Shown here: positions 44,860 to 55,400 of the stretch, piece by piece | Layout of the letters: each line of letters starts with the position of its first letter | Position numbering within the stretch: the stretch's first letter is position 1 | NCBI GenBank assembly: GCA_037718865.1 | Contig: JBBJMP010000032.1 | Span: 1-58,217 of the forward strand | Direction of reading: 5' to 3' | DNA length: 58,217 nt | Source of the DNA: JADCRZ01 sp037718865 | GTDB lineage: Bacteria > Bacteroidota > Bacteroidia > Chitinophagales > Chitinophagaceae | The notes under the pieces: generated by a model | Told to the model about the DNA's origin: nothing | Seen by the model: the letters and a program-made list of their open reading frames with translations, nothing else | Databases searched by the model: none | Made by a program: the position numbers and the translations under genes

Positions 44860-44897
44860 ACGCAAACCTTTGCGTTGATTAACGCAAAGGTTTGTGT
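44860..44897. promoter_or_regulatory. Double LacI-type operator between SDR gene and lacI
   Basis: ACGCAAACCTTTGCGT at 44860-44875 is a 16-bp palindrome (CGCAAA-CC-TTTGCG core). It is followed by its own inverse, ACGCAAAGGTTTGTGT, at 44882-44897, one base off a perfect copy. The pair forms one long inverted repeat. The same 16-mer occurs upstream of susC at 55566-55581. A TTTG at 44891-44894 and a TTTCTTTG at 44917-44924 loosely resemble Bacteroidota promoter elements (TTTG, TAnnTTTG) for lacI. That would make it autoregulated; the spacing is a little long. Confidence 0.75.
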
Positions 44898-44945
44898 AAA
44901 TAACAACCTTGTGTCGTTTCTTTGTATTTTAATCTTTAACTATTT

Positions 44946-45968
44946 ATGGTATACAGACAGTTAACATTAAAGGATATTGCAAAAGAACTTAACACTTCCA
45001 TTACCACTGTGTCCAGGGCATTGAATGATCACCCCAGCATCAGCCAAAAAATGAAAAAGAGGGTCATTGATCTTGCGAAAGAATTAGATTATCATCCCAA
45101 TCCTATTGCCGTCAGCTTATTAAAAAGCAGAAGTTATACTATTGGAGTTATTATTCCGGAAATAGCACATAATTTTTTTTCCATCGTTATGGGGGGAATA
45201 GAGGATACGGCTATACAAGCTGGTTATAATGTAATGTTCTGTCTTTCCAAAGAATCTCTGGAACGGGAAATCAATGTAATTAATACGCTTATCTATAGCA
45301 GGATAGATGGCTTACTCATCGCACCTACAAAAGAAACGACCAGTTATAAACATTTTGAAGCGGTTTTGAAAAAGAGGATACCACTTATATTTTTTGACCG
45401 TTATTGTGCCGATGTACCGGTTTCAAAAGTATTAGTGGATGATTATAACGGCGCATTTAAGGCCGTATCGCATTTAATAGCTACTGGCTGTAAGAGAATA
45501 GCCCACATTGCCGGTCCCGAAAATCTGTCGAACAGTAAACAAAGGCTTTTAGGATATTTAGATGCACTCAAGAAGTTCAATATGCTTTTTGATAGTGACC
45601 TTCTTATTAATTGTGATTTAACGAAGGAAAGTGCGTTGGAATGTACCAGGAGATTAATTGGCCTTACTCACTTACCGGATGCTATTTTTACCTACAATAG
45701 TTCTATAGCCTTTGAAGGAATGGTTATGGTGAAGGATCGGGGATTAAAGATACCGCGTGATATTGCCTTTGTGGGATTTGCGAATGAACCTATTATCAGT
45801 TACATCGAACCTCAATTAACCACGATAATTCAACCTGCATACCAAATAGGCCAGGAGGCAGCTAAACTTTTCTTTGATCAGGCCAACAGTACGCAGGAAC
45901 CATTTATCCCTCAGACAAAAATCCTGGAAAGCCAGCTTGTCATAAGGAGCTCTTCCCGCAAAGTGTAA
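44946..45968 (+). CDS. LacI-family transcriptional regulator
   Basis: A 340-residue LacI/GalR regulator. The helix-turn-helix and hinge are LTLKDIAKELNTSITTVSRA and LNDHPSISQKMKKRV (residues 6-45). The hinge-helix region HPNPIAVSLLKSRS precedes the periplasmic-binding-like effector domain, which starts YTIGVIIPEIAHNF. It faces the SDR gene across a double palindrome and ends one base before the convergent MFS gene. The same palindrome upstream of susC makes it the likely repressor of the whole locus; the effector is probably a sugar from the pathway. Confidence 0.93.
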   Translation: MVYRQLTLKDIAKELNTSITTVSRALNDHPSISQKMKKRVIDLAKELDYHPNPIAVSLLKSRSYTIGVIIPEIAHNFFSIVMGGIEDTAIQAGYNVMFCLSKESLEREINVINTLIYSRIDGLLIAPTKETTSYKHFEAVLKKRIPLIFFDRYCADVPVSKVLVDDYNGAFKAVSHLIATGCKRIAHIAGPENLSNSKQRLLGYLDALKKFNMLFDSDLLINCDLTKESALECTRRLIGLTHLPDAIFTYNSSIAFEGMVMVKDRGLKIPRDIAFVGFANEPIISYIEPQLTTIIQPAYQIGQEAAKLFFDQANSTQEPFIPQTKILESQLVIRSSSRKV

Positions 45969-47288
45969 TTACCGGTTTGCAGGCAGTTCAACTTTTACCG
46001 TTTCCTTTTCCACATATTCCTGCAACGATTTATCTTTAACCAGGGGGCCTATCTGAAACAATACAATCGAAAGTCCTAACAGTGCTAAAATACCATAGCC
46101 AATGAATACGGAATTATACGCTATGGAATAATTATAAGCGGACGAGAGATTTTTCACTGTAATTCCGGAGAGCGATTGAAAAATAATACCTCCGAAGCCT
46201 GCCCCTACGCTTGCAACGCCCCATACGGAGGCGGTGGCGCTTTGAGGGACCACGTCTCCCGGGAAAGCCATGGTATTGGATGTATAGGCAGCATATCCAA
46301 AACCAGCAAGACTTAATACAATCAACGCAGAAGCAGGAGAAGTAATCATAAAAGGACCCAATATCAGCGACAAACCCATTAACGCACCAAAAATGCCCAC
46401 GGATATTTTTCTTGCCCTAGGCAAAGGCGTTCCTCTCTTGATAATGTATTGAGTAAACAACCCTCCCAGGATATTTCCAAGATCAGCTACTATAAATGGA
46501 AGCATTACAAACCAACCGATTTTATCCAATTTCCAGCCATGAACATCGACCAGGTATCGGCCGATCCAAAACGTGATAAAATACCAGATCGGATCTATGC
46601 ATACTTTAGAAAGAATAAACCATGAAACAAATCGGGTCTTTACCAGTTTTAGAGGCGGTATGATCCTTTCCTTTGATTCCTTCAGCGAACGTTCAGGTGT
46701 ATAGTAGGTGAACCAGAATATGGCCAGCCACAAATACCCCCATACTCCAGTGATAATAAAAGCTGCCTGCCATCCATAGGACGTCCCTAGCCAGACAACC
46801 AGCGGAGGGGCAATCAATGCACCCAGGGCCGCACCGCTGTTGAAGATTCCTGTAGCTGTGGACCGCTCCTCCGGAGGAAACCATTCACTGGTCAACTTTA
46901 TGGCGGCCGGCCAGTTCCCTGCCTCACCAATACCGAGTAAAGCACGGATGATCCCGAAGTGAAAAGGCAATCTTGCCAGCGCCTGTAAAAGAGATGCAGT
47001 AGTCCAGAAAGCCATACATAACGAATATCCCAACCGGGTACCCAGTTTATCAATAACAAAACCGGAAACCAGGTTAGAAAACATATAGCCAACAAAAAAG
47101 GCGGTGCCGATATAACCAAATGCATCGTCAGGGATTAATTTACGAAGAGCACCTTCGGCACTTAAATAATTAAAGGCCAGGCGGTCAACGTAATTCAATA
47201 TTGTTGCTACGAGTGCAAAAGACAACATAACCCAACGCCTCCTTGATGAATGGCCGGCGCGGCTGTTTAATTGGTTTTGTTTTAACAT
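45969..47288 (-). CDS. MFS transporter, ACS/ExuT-like (sugar acid type)
   Basis: A 439-residue major-facilitator protein with about 12 membrane segments. It starts RRRWVMLSFALVATILNYVD, and NYVDR, RALLGIGEAGNWPAAIKLTS and EWFPPEERSTATGIFNSGAA are signatures of the anion:cation symporter (ACS) group, which includes hexuronate transporter ExuT. It should move a sugar acid or a related carbohydrate across the inner membrane. It is the last gene of the SusC operon, starting 5 bp after the Gfo/Idh gene ends, and is convergent with lacI. Confidence 0.9.
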   Translation of the reverse strand: MLKQNQLNSRAGHSSRRRWVMLSFALVATILNYVDRLAFNYLSAEGALRKLIPDDAFGYIGTAFFVGYMFSNLVSGFVIDKLGTRLGYSLCMAFWTTASLLQALARLPFHFGIIRALLGIGEAGNWPAAIKLTSEWFPPEERSTATGIFNSGAALGALIAPPLVVWLGTSYGWQAAFIITGVWGYLWLAIFWFTYYTPERSLKESKERIIPPLKLVKTRFVSWFILSKVCIDPIWYFITFWIGRYLVDVHGWKLDKIGWFVMLPFIVADLGNILGGLFTQYIIKRGTPLPRARKISVGIFGALMGLSLILGPFMITSPASALIVLSLAGFGYAAYTSNTMAFPGDVVPQSATASVWGVASVGAGFGGIIFQSLSGITVKNLSSAYNYSIAYNSVFIGYGILALLGLSIVLFQIGPLVKDKSLQEYVEKETVKVELPANR

Positions 47289-47293
47289 AAGAG

Positions 47294-48280
47294 TTATACA
47301 CCCCGGATCAGTGCTTGTGCTAAAATAGTTTCACACACTACCATTGTTTTCAATGCATCGGTAAATGGCGAAGATGTTTCCTCTTTTCGGGATAAAATTG
47401 CATTAATAAACTCCCGGCTTTTATTCTGGAACCCACCGTAAACGTATAATTCATTGCTACCAGCTATGTCTTTACTATCATATCTAATTCCTTCATCATC
47501 GCCATCCGCATAGAGATATGCTTCTTTTTCCAATTCAACGTCGCCGCAAATTCCCGGTGCGTGCATGTTAACACGAAAAACCCGTCTTCCTGAAGTCCAG
47601 CTCCCGATTACGTAACAACTTGCCCCATTGTCAAAAAAAAGGTTTGCCCCGATCCAGTTTATATCCGAGACCATTATACGCCTGCAACGTGATTCAATGT
47701 CAACGACCTCCCCTCCACAAATATACCGTGCAGTGTCCACAGCATGTATATAATCATCCAACATCCTGTCCCGGTCTCCCAACATTGGGTTAATGTCATA
47801 TTTACTAAACTCTACTATGGCATGCGTAATTGGGCCCTTGTTAAGGCACTCTTCCCGTATTTTTTGTAAAATGGGGGCTGACCTGCGCTGATACGATACC
47901 TGTGTGATGCAATTATTCTTCTCCGCCAGATGAGCCAATGTCTCAGCCTGATGCAGGGTGATCCCCATTGGCTTTTCAATAAAAAGATTTAATTTATTGT
48001 TGAGGCACCAAATCCAGATATCTAACATAAGGCCCGGCTGACCTATAACATATACTCCGTCGGGCCGTAGATCGATTAACATTGTTTGATAATCAGACCT
48101 TGATCTTGTTACATGAATATTTTTTTCCGGAATATTAAACTTAAGCGCAGTTTGCTTTAATCGTTCTTCATCAAATGCACAAATGCCCACAATTTCTACA
48201 TCTTCGAAAGAATTAAGCGAGGGGTAATGGACCTTGTTAGCAAAAAGGCCATTACCTACTATGCATATTCTTGCTTTCAT
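47294..48280 (-). CDS. Cytoplasmic Gfo/Idh/MocA oxidoreductase
   Basis: A 328-residue NAD(P)-dependent sugar oxidoreductase. The Rossmann start is ICIVGNGLFANKVHYPSL, the EKPMG motif is at about residue 97, and the catalytic region is LDDYIHAVDTARYI. The C-terminal domain is the usual mixed sheet. It has no signal peptide. Family members oxidise or reduce a ring hydroxyl, often at C3 or C2 of sugars and inositols. It lies between the ThuA-like and MFS genes, suggesting that it processes the sugar after uptake. The other Gfo/Idh enzyme of the operon is exported, so the two may act on either side of the inner membrane. Confidence 0.9.
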   Translation of the reverse strand: MKARICIVGNGLFANKVHYPSLNSFEDVEIVGICAFDEERLKQTALKFNIPEKNIHVTRSRSDYQTMLIDLRPDGVYVIGQPGLMLDIWIWCLNNKLNLFIEKPMGITLHQAETLAHLAEKNNCITQVSYQRRSAPILQKIREECLNKGPITHAIVEFSKYDINPMLGDRDRMLDDYIHAVDTARYICGGEVVDIESRCRRIMVSDINWIGANLFFDNGASCYVIGSWTSGRRVFRVNMHAPGICGDVELEKEAYLYADGDDEGIRYDSKDIAGSNELYVYGGFQNKSREFINAILSRKEETSSPFTDALKTMVVCETILAQALIRGV

Positions 48281-48330
48281 TCCATTATCCTATTTTATCA
48301 ACAGCTGATTTTCTCAACCTGAACCTTGTA

Positions 48331-49137
48331 TTATTTACTTTTCGCCTTGAAATCAGCGGCCCAAAATAAGGAGTTAGTTACCAATTTAACAAAAACCGGA
48401 TTTTGCCAATCCTGCACGCCGCCCAGACCTATATAAACAATTCTTCCGCCCTTGTGATTTCTTGACCATGCTACGGGTTCCTCGCCTTCCGTTGTTTTTC
48501 CGGTGAGAAGCAGTGTTGCGTCGCTGGCAATAGGAGAAGTCTTATATAAACTATATTTTGAAGAAAAGTTTTGGATACCAGCCAGGATAGGATGATTTTT
48601 ATTTACCGGATTTATGGACACCGTTTGTACAGGGCCACTTGGTTGACCCACAGTGTAACGCATTCCATCTGCGCCAATTTCACGTTTTTCCGGTTCCCCC
48701 TTATAGTGAAAGGAGTAATTGCCGCCTAAAACTTCCTTATCAAACCCCGGCCAGGATTGAAATCCGTGACTCGAGGTTCTAAGCGCCACCAATGGTTTTC
48801 CTGAGTTTACATACTTCTTTATATCCTCAATTGCCTTTCCTGAAATGGTTGTTCTCCGGGCAAAGGTCAGTAACACATGGCAATCTTTTAAGACATCCGT
48901 TCCGTTCAGGTTTGAAAATTCATCTTTTTCATTGATAGATCCATCCGCTTGTAAAATGGTGACTTTGACGTTGGGATACTTATTTTCCAATGCCTTTTTA
49001 TAATTCTTTAAAGTAATATGAGACACGTATTCGTTAGATCCGGAGATAAAAACAACATTCAGGTTTTCCTGCTTCCTGCTCCACATAATAGATAAGGAGA
49101 TGCCGGATAATAGCACCACTAGTTTAATGATTCTCAT
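48331..49137 (-). CDS. ThuA-like protein, probably exported
   Basis: A 268-residue protein of the ThuA (trehalose utilisation) family with a glutamine-amidotransferase-like fold. It starts with a hydrophobic leader (MRIIKLVVLLSGISLSIMWS). NVVFISGSNEY, DCHVLLTFARR, PLVALRTSSHGFQ, NHPILAGI and the last strand GGRIVYIGLGG follow the family pattern. ThuA proteins occur with Gfo/Idh oxidoreductases in pathways that pass through 3-keto sugars. The catalytic Cys of true amidotransferases is absent. Its place between two Gfo/Idh genes fits that type of pathway. Confidence 0.85.
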   Translation of the reverse strand: MRIIKLVVLLSGISLSIMWSRKQENLNVVFISGSNEYVSHITLKNYKKALENKYPNVKVTILQADGSINEKDEFSNLNGTDVLKDCHVLLTFARRTTISGKAIEDIKKYVNSGKPLVALRTSSHGFQSWPGFDKEVLGGNYSFHYKGEPEKREIGADGMRYTVGQPSGPVQTVSINPVNKNHPILAGIQNFSSKYSLYKTSPIASDATLLLTGKTTEGEEPVAWSRNHKGGRIVYIGLGGVQDWQNPVFVKLVTNSLFWAADFKAKSK

Positions 49138-49178
49138 AGTTTATACATTGCTGGTTATAGTTATTAATGCCGTTCAAA

Positions 49179-50540
49179 TTATACATTTTCCTGAATTACG
49201 AAAGGCACGCGATAATTTCCTTTAAGTAATTTGTTTGCAGCTTCACTATTGGTAAAGCGTTCGGTATTTGAATCGAAGAACAATTGCTTATTTCCGGTAC
49301 GATAGGTAATATCTGCCAGATGCACCAGGGAGGCACTCAAGTGTGCCTGCAGAGGTTCACCATTTGGTATTTTGTTTAACCTGATTGCATCAACGAAATC
49401 CTTTTGGTGGAATTTATCAGGAAAGTAACCATGATCAGCATCAACCACTTTGCCATCCTTTTCCATCACCTGCCATCCCGTGCCATGCCTGCCGAGATAC
49501 ATCAACCTTTCAGTGCCGTAAATTTCAATTCTTGTTGCATTTTGCGGCCAATAAGGCCATTTGGTTCCATACCTTACATCGCTACCTTCTTTGACCATAT
49601 AAGGTGTGCAGGAACCACTTTCACAAGTCATGGCAAAATCGCCGTAGTCATAAAAAATGTTTAAAAACTCAGGTGTTTCTTTCTGCGAATGAAATCCAAT
49701 ATTCCCCCCGCTGCAAGACACGGATTTAGGGTGGCCGGGATTGTCCAGTGCCAAACGGGCAAGATCCATTACGTGACTGGCATCATCCGAAAGAGGGCCT
49801 CCTCCATAATCCCAAAAGTCAAGCCATCCCCCGCGCCCGGTCATGCTATGGCGATTGGGATTGTATGGGACGGATTTTGCAGGCCCGAGCCATTCATCCC
49901 AATGCAATCCTTCCGGTACCTTTGTATCAGGCTTGGGCATCCATTTTTCTCCGCCCAGCATGCAATAACATTTAACGTGAACTACCTTGCCTAATTTTCC
50001 ACTTTTAATATAGTCTCGTGCAGAAAAGGCGTATGGCGCACTTCTGTTTTGAAATCCTACCTGAACTATCTTCTTAAATTTCTTAGTAGCCTCAACCATT
50101 TTTTGTCCCTCCCAGATGGAAAGCGTGGGGTTTTTTTCCACATATACATGTTTGCCCGCCTGCAGCGCCCATATTGTAGCCAAAGTATGCCAGTGTTCAG
50201 GGGTGGCAATTATGACGGCATCGAGGTCTTTGTCATCAAATACTTTTTTCATATTGGTCACAAACTTCGGAGCATAGCCCTGCTTTTTGTTATATTTTTC
50301 CGTAGCCGCCGGAATGGCGGGTAACGTTTCATTAACATCGCATAAATATTTTACTTCAATGTTATCATTCTCACTGATGATTCCAGACAGGTTACTGATA
50401 CCGCGGCCACCACAGCCAATAAGCGCTAAAACAATTTTGTTATTGGGACCTTTTGCAAGCGATAATATGGAAGAGCCGAGAGACATTCCTACGGTTCCCA
50501 TCACCGTATTGCTAATAAATTTTCTTCTTTTCATAACCAT
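49179..50540 (-). CDS. Exported (Tat-type) Gfo/Idh/MocA oxidoreductase
   Basis: A 453-residue oxidoreductase with an N-terminal twin-Arg leader (MKRRKFISNTVMGTVGMSLG), so it should be exported folded, with its NAD(P) bound, to the periplasm. IVLALIGCGGRGISNL is the Rossmann motif. The usual EKP motif reads EKNP here (YVEKNPTLSI). GGGPLSDDASHVMDLARLAL holds the catalytic Asp-His region. A second ATG two codons inside is equally possible as start. It follows susD by 74 bp. Secreted family members can oxidise glycosides at C3 before import, which fits the rest of the operon; that is inference. Confidence 0.9.
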   Translation of the reverse strand: MVMKRRKFISNTVMGTVGMSLGSSILSLAKGPNNKIVLALIGCGGRGISNLSGIISENDNIEVKYLCDVNETLPAIPAATEKYNKKQGYAPKFVTNMKKVFDDKDLDAVIIATPEHWHTLATIWALQAGKHVYVEKNPTLSIWEGQKMVEATKKFKKIVQVGFQNRSAPYAFSARDYIKSGKLGKVVHVKCYCMLGGEKWMPKPDTKVPEGLHWDEWLGPAKSVPYNPNRHSMTGRGGWLDFWDYGGGPLSDDASHVMDLARLALDNPGHPKSVSCSGGNIGFHSQKETPEFLNIFYDYGDFAMTCESGSCTPYMVKEGSDVRYGTKWPYWPQNATRIEIYGTERLMYLGRHGTGWQVMEKDGKVVDADHGYFPDKFHQKDFVDAIRLNKIPNGEPLQAHLSASLVHLADITYRTGNKQLFFDSNTERFTNSEAANKLLKGNYRVPFVIQENV

Positions 50541-50614
50541 TTTATTTGTGATTTATATGATATTAAAATACGACGGAGCATCAATCGACAGACCAATAAG
50601 GGAGCTATCTTTTG

Positions 50615-52399
50615 CTAATTATATCCCGGATTTTGAACCAGCTTATCGTTCTTATTCATTTCAGTTCTTAAAATGGGGAAAAAGTATGCCCTATCAATCC
50701 AGGCGCGAGTCTCAAGCACTTCATGTTTGATAGTTGGAACTGTGGATGTCGTTTTATCTGACAGAAGTTTGTATAAAACATTGGCTTTATACACCTTGTT
50801 ATATCCTTCCGGTCCAATCACCCACCTGCGGACATCGTAGAATCGTTGGTCTTCATACATTAATTCTATACGCCTTTCATTACGGTAGCGCGCACGCAAG
50901 TTGGCTCCGGATTCAGTAACATCAGGAAGACCTGCCCGTTTCCTGATCATATTGATATAGGTACGGGCCTCTGCATCCTGACCTAGTTCAATACATGCTT
51001 CAGCATAATTGAGTAGTACTTCGGCATACCTCATATAACGCCAGGATACTTCCTGCCTGGTGCCGGCCGAAGGAAGAACTTTAGGATCCAGGAATTTACG
51101 GGCAAGATAAAGCGTTTGACCACTATTGTTAGGTTCGTAGGGACTGCTACGGCTATCGATTCCGGGTTCCAGTACTACCTGATTGGTTGCATTGTTCCAC
51201 TTTTCAAAATAACCGACGTGTATGATGCCTAACGGATCCAGTCCTATCGAATATGACGGGCGTGTAACCCATTTTGCTCCTTCGTAGAGGATATAGGCGT
51301 AAAAACGCGGTTCGCGGTAGTAATAAGGTGAGGCTGCATGAGCAGCATTATTCCAATCAAATTTAGTCCCGTCTCTCATTTCAAAAGCATCTACCATGTT
51401 ACCAGTGGGGGCGTTATTACCTTGACCGCCATTTCCGTTGGGGCCATTCATCAATGAAAGGCTATTGACGTTTTCACCAATTATCGGAACACTGGCTGAA
51501 TAATACCTGAGCCAGATATCTTCAATCGTTACTTTAGTTATAAAAAGCTCTTCATAATTTCTGGCAATTGAATCAGCCGGCGCCGGATTAGGTTTGTACA
51601 AACTATATGCATTTAAATCTATCACAGCTTTGGCCGCATCTTTGGCAGCCTGCCACCTAGCAGCTCTGTTTCCGTCAGTATATCCTATCAATTTCGGATG
51701 AACATAGCCGGGAAATACGCTTGTATTATACAGATCGCTGGCAGCATATAGCAGCACCCTGGCCTTCAGCGCTAAAGCAGCGCCTTTTGTTGCACGACCA
51801 TTGTTTTCTCCGCTTTGAACTACCGGTAATACACTTGCGGCATGATTAAGATCATCTACCATAAATTTTATGCAATCCTCATACGTATCACGCGGTGCCT
51901 TAAAGTCATCGGTTAATTCATACACTTTTGTAATGATAGGCACACCGCCATACAAACTGGTTAGACTATAGTATATCCAGGCCCTTAAGAATCTGACTTC
52001 TCCAATCATCGCCTTATTATCAAATGTGGCATTTTCAATATTAGTAAGGAATAAATTACATTTTCTTACACTTGCATATAATTTTTGCCAGTTCTCGCTA
52101 TTCCAGCCAGGAATACCATCGGGGGTCATCAAACCGATATTAAAATTGAAAACAGCCGTATTATCTCTGCGATGACCCTCATCAGAGAATACGGCCTTCA
52201 TATATTTTTGCATACTTTGATCCAAACCGGTATATATCCCATTCACAAAGGTTTTTGCCAATGCCGGATCTTTCCACACGTCTGCAGAAGAAAACTCACT
52301 CAATGGCTTTGTTTCCAGAAAATCTTTTTTGCAGGATGTTGTCAGCAAAGCAAAGCAGAGAACTATTTTAAAAGTATTTAGCACATTTTTCATATTCAA
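50615..52399 (-). CDS. SusD/RagB-family lipoprotein 3
   Basis: A 594-residue SusD-type lipoprotein with leader MNMKNVLNTFKIVLCFALLT and lipobox TSC at Cys23, followed by KKDFLETKPLSEFS. The C-terminal part has YMRYAEVLLNYAEACIELGQ, RYRNERRIELMYEDQRFYDV and NPGY. It starts 6 bp after the SusC gene ends and is its substrate-binding lid. It belongs to the LacI-linked operon of carbohydrate locus 2. Confidence 0.95.
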   Translation of the reverse strand: MNMKNVLNTFKIVLCFALLTTSCKKDFLETKPLSEFSSADVWKDPALAKTFVNGIYTGLDQSMQKYMKAVFSDEGHRRDNTAVFNFNIGLMTPDGIPGWNSENWQKLYASVRKCNLFLTNIENATFDNKAMIGEVRFLRAWIYYSLTSLYGGVPIITKVYELTDDFKAPRDTYEDCIKFMVDDLNHAASVLPVVQSGENNGRATKGAALALKARVLLYAASDLYNTSVFPGYVHPKLIGYTDGNRAARWQAAKDAAKAVIDLNAYSLYKPNPAPADSIARNYEELFITKVTIEDIWLRYYSASVPIIGENVNSLSLMNGPNGNGGQGNNAPTGNMVDAFEMRDGTKFDWNNAAHAASPYYYREPRFYAYILYEGAKWVTRPSYSIGLDPLGIIHVGYFEKWNNATNQVVLEPGIDSRSSPYEPNNSGQTLYLARKFLDPKVLPSAGTRQEVSWRYMRYAEVLLNYAEACIELGQDAEARTYINMIRKRAGLPDVTESGANLRARYRNERRIELMYEDQRFYDVRRWVIGPEGYNKVYKANVLYKLLSDKTTSTVPTIKHEVLETRAWIDRAYFFPILRTEMNKNDKLVQNPGYN

Positions 52400-52405
52400 A
52401 GATGT

Positions 52406-55400
52406 TTAGAAGGTTAAGTTGATACCAGCGTTAAATACCTTACTCAATGGATAGACGTTTCCGACCGTCTCCGGGTCAAACGTTTTTTCCGGGGAGAAAG
52501 TAATCAGGTTCAGCCCGCTTACATAAATACTCAACCCATTAATCTTAAATTTATCTGATAGCATTTTGGGGATGTTATAACCGATCTGAAGATTCTTTAA
52601 TCTTAAATAGTCATTTTTTTTCAGCCAGTACGTGTTATTGGCCGTGCTCCAGTATTCACCACCCGTATTCCATGTTCTTGGTTTCTTTGCGTCAGGGTTG
52701 TCGACGGTCCAGCGGCCGTCGGCATCATCAACCAGAAAATCGCCAATAGCGCCCGATTCAAGATTATACGTGCGCACGGCGCCTGTAGCTCCCTGGAAGA
52801 GAATAGAAGCATACAGGTTTTTATATCCAAGGTCAACAGATAAACCTCCGGTAAATGTCGGTATATCCGTTTTTCTGGATCTAACCATATCGCGGCCATC
52901 AATTTTGCCGTCATTGTTTACATCTTCAAATATGATGTCGCCCGGACGGGCATTTGCCCAATGGGGTGATTTATCTACTGCAGCCTTATCCCTGAAAATC
53001 CCTATCGCATTGTAAAATAATCCGGCATTGATTGGACGGCCGGTAGATTGCTGATACTCCGGAACTCCGGATACTTCATCCCAAAATTTAATTTTGTTTT
53101 TTGCTACTGCGCCATTTCCCGAGACTTCATAATAAAAATTACCCAGTTTACCTTTATAGCCAAGCTGTACTTCGTAGCCCTGGTTGATTACTTCACCGAT
53201 GTTCTCCCGCGGAAGTGTTAAACCGGTTGAAACCGGAACTGAAGCATTTCTGAACCATAATATATTCGTACGGAGGTTGTAAAAATATTCCGCCGAAAAC
53301 TGGATCTTACCACCGAACATTTCGCCATCAACACCAATATTGGATTGATTGGCTACTTCCCAGGTAACGTTTGGATTTGCAATACGAAGTTCGTTAAGAG
53401 GCTGAACTTCCAGGTTTCCATTGAACACATATGGTGTAACGCCAAAGCCATAACTGGACAGATATTGATACGGTGCAATTCGATCGTTACCTGTTTTTCC
53501 CCACGATCCGCGGAATTTAAAAGAATTAATAAAGGCGATGTTGTTTTTCCAAAAATTTTCTTCAGAAATTTTCCAGCCTGCGGATATTCCGGGGAAAAAA
53601 CCAAATCGTCTTTTATCCGAAAATATATAGGAACCATCATATCGCCACACGAATTCCAGAAGATACTTTTGGAGGAAGTCGTAGTTTACCCTGCCAAAAT
53701 AATTTAACCTGGCACTCTGCGTAGCGGATCCTCCATTATCTTTAGCCAGGCTTGCCCCAGCAAATATCTGGTCAATAGCGGTAGATACAAATCCTCTTCG
53801 GAATGCCATAAGGTCCATGGATTCTCCGGTGATCTTTTCTACCCCGGCAAGGATCTTAAAATTATGTTTTTCCTTTACTCTAACGTCATAGTTCAGCAGG
53901 GTATTCAGTAATAATCTCTGGCCATCACTCATGTTCTGAGTCAGGCTGGCATCTAATGAAGGGCCTGATAATGCTCCTTTAACTACAGGCTCTTTATTGG
54001 CATCGTATGTCAGGCGATCCCAGGAGTAAAGCATATAAGGAGTTGCCCATGATTTTGCATTATAAATATCCTTATCAAAAGAAACATTACCGGTAATGGA
54101 CAAACCTTTTACCCAGGGGACAGTAACAAGCAATTTTATATTGCTTGAAAGATTGTATGTCTTACTCCTGTTATATCCGACCAAATCAGATGTCAGCACC
54201 ACCGGGTTAGCTCCCGCTTCATAACCCGAAGCAGGCTTATTACCAGGATAGGATGCAACGAAAATTGGCTTGCTCCTGTTGATAAGATAAGTGAAAATGG
54301 TACCTGTCGACCCAAGGTTTCTGTTTTCCTGTCTTCCTGCCACATCAAAACTCAGAAAAATATTTTCAGAAATTTTTCCGTCGATGTTAGTCCTGAAATT
54401 ATACCGTGAGTAATCGCGATCACTGTTTTTATAAATAGCACCCTGGTGATTGAATCCGCCTGCGATAAAATATTTCATATTTTCTGTTCCACCGCTGATT
54501 GAAACATCAACATTATTCTGTTGAGCGTGCGATTTGAATACTACATCAAACCAGTCCGTGTTAGGGTATGCCCAGGGATCGGAGCCATCGCCAAATTTTT
54601 TTATTTCTTCCGGGGTATAGGTTGCCGGACGCCCTGCATACGCATTAATTTCATTTATCATGGTTGCATACGTCGGAGCATCAGCCATTTTAGGAATTAT
54701 GGTAGGTTTGCTCAATCCATAATTTAATCTGACATTAACTCTGGGCTTCCCGATCGTACCACGCTTGGTAGTAATGAGGATAACTCCATTAGCCGCCTGG
54801 GCACCGTAGATAGCCGCAGAGGCGTCTTTTAAGACCGTAATGCTTTCCACAACCGACGGATCCAGGCCGGTCATTGTACGATTTGCTATACCATCAATAA
54901 CAACAAGGGGAGAATTGTCTCCTAATGTATTGGAACCTCTGATTCTTATTGTGGCATTATCATTTCCAGGTTCACCGGAATAGTTGACGGCAACCAGGCC
55001 GGGTAAGCGGCCAGCTAATGAATTGGTAAAATTAATAGCCGGAGAGGCTTGTAATTTATCCCCCTTAACGGTAACGATGGAACCCGTAACCGTAGCTTTC
55101 TTTTGTGTGCCATAACCAACTACCACTACTTCTCCCAGGTCTTTTGCAGTTGATTCAAGTGTTACGTTTATAGTAAGTTGATTGCCTATCGCTATTTCTA
55201 TTGGTTTAAAACCAACATTGGAGAAAAGGAGTGTATTGTCCTGGGAGGCTTTAGCAATCGTTATGCTATAACTTCCCTCATTGTCGGTCCTTGTACCAAT
55301 ACCCGTCCCTTTTAGCAGAACGTTTACCCCGGACAGGTTATCTCCATTCTGTGAAGTTACTTTTCCTTTAATGGTAAACTGGGTAAAAGCCGGAGTAATG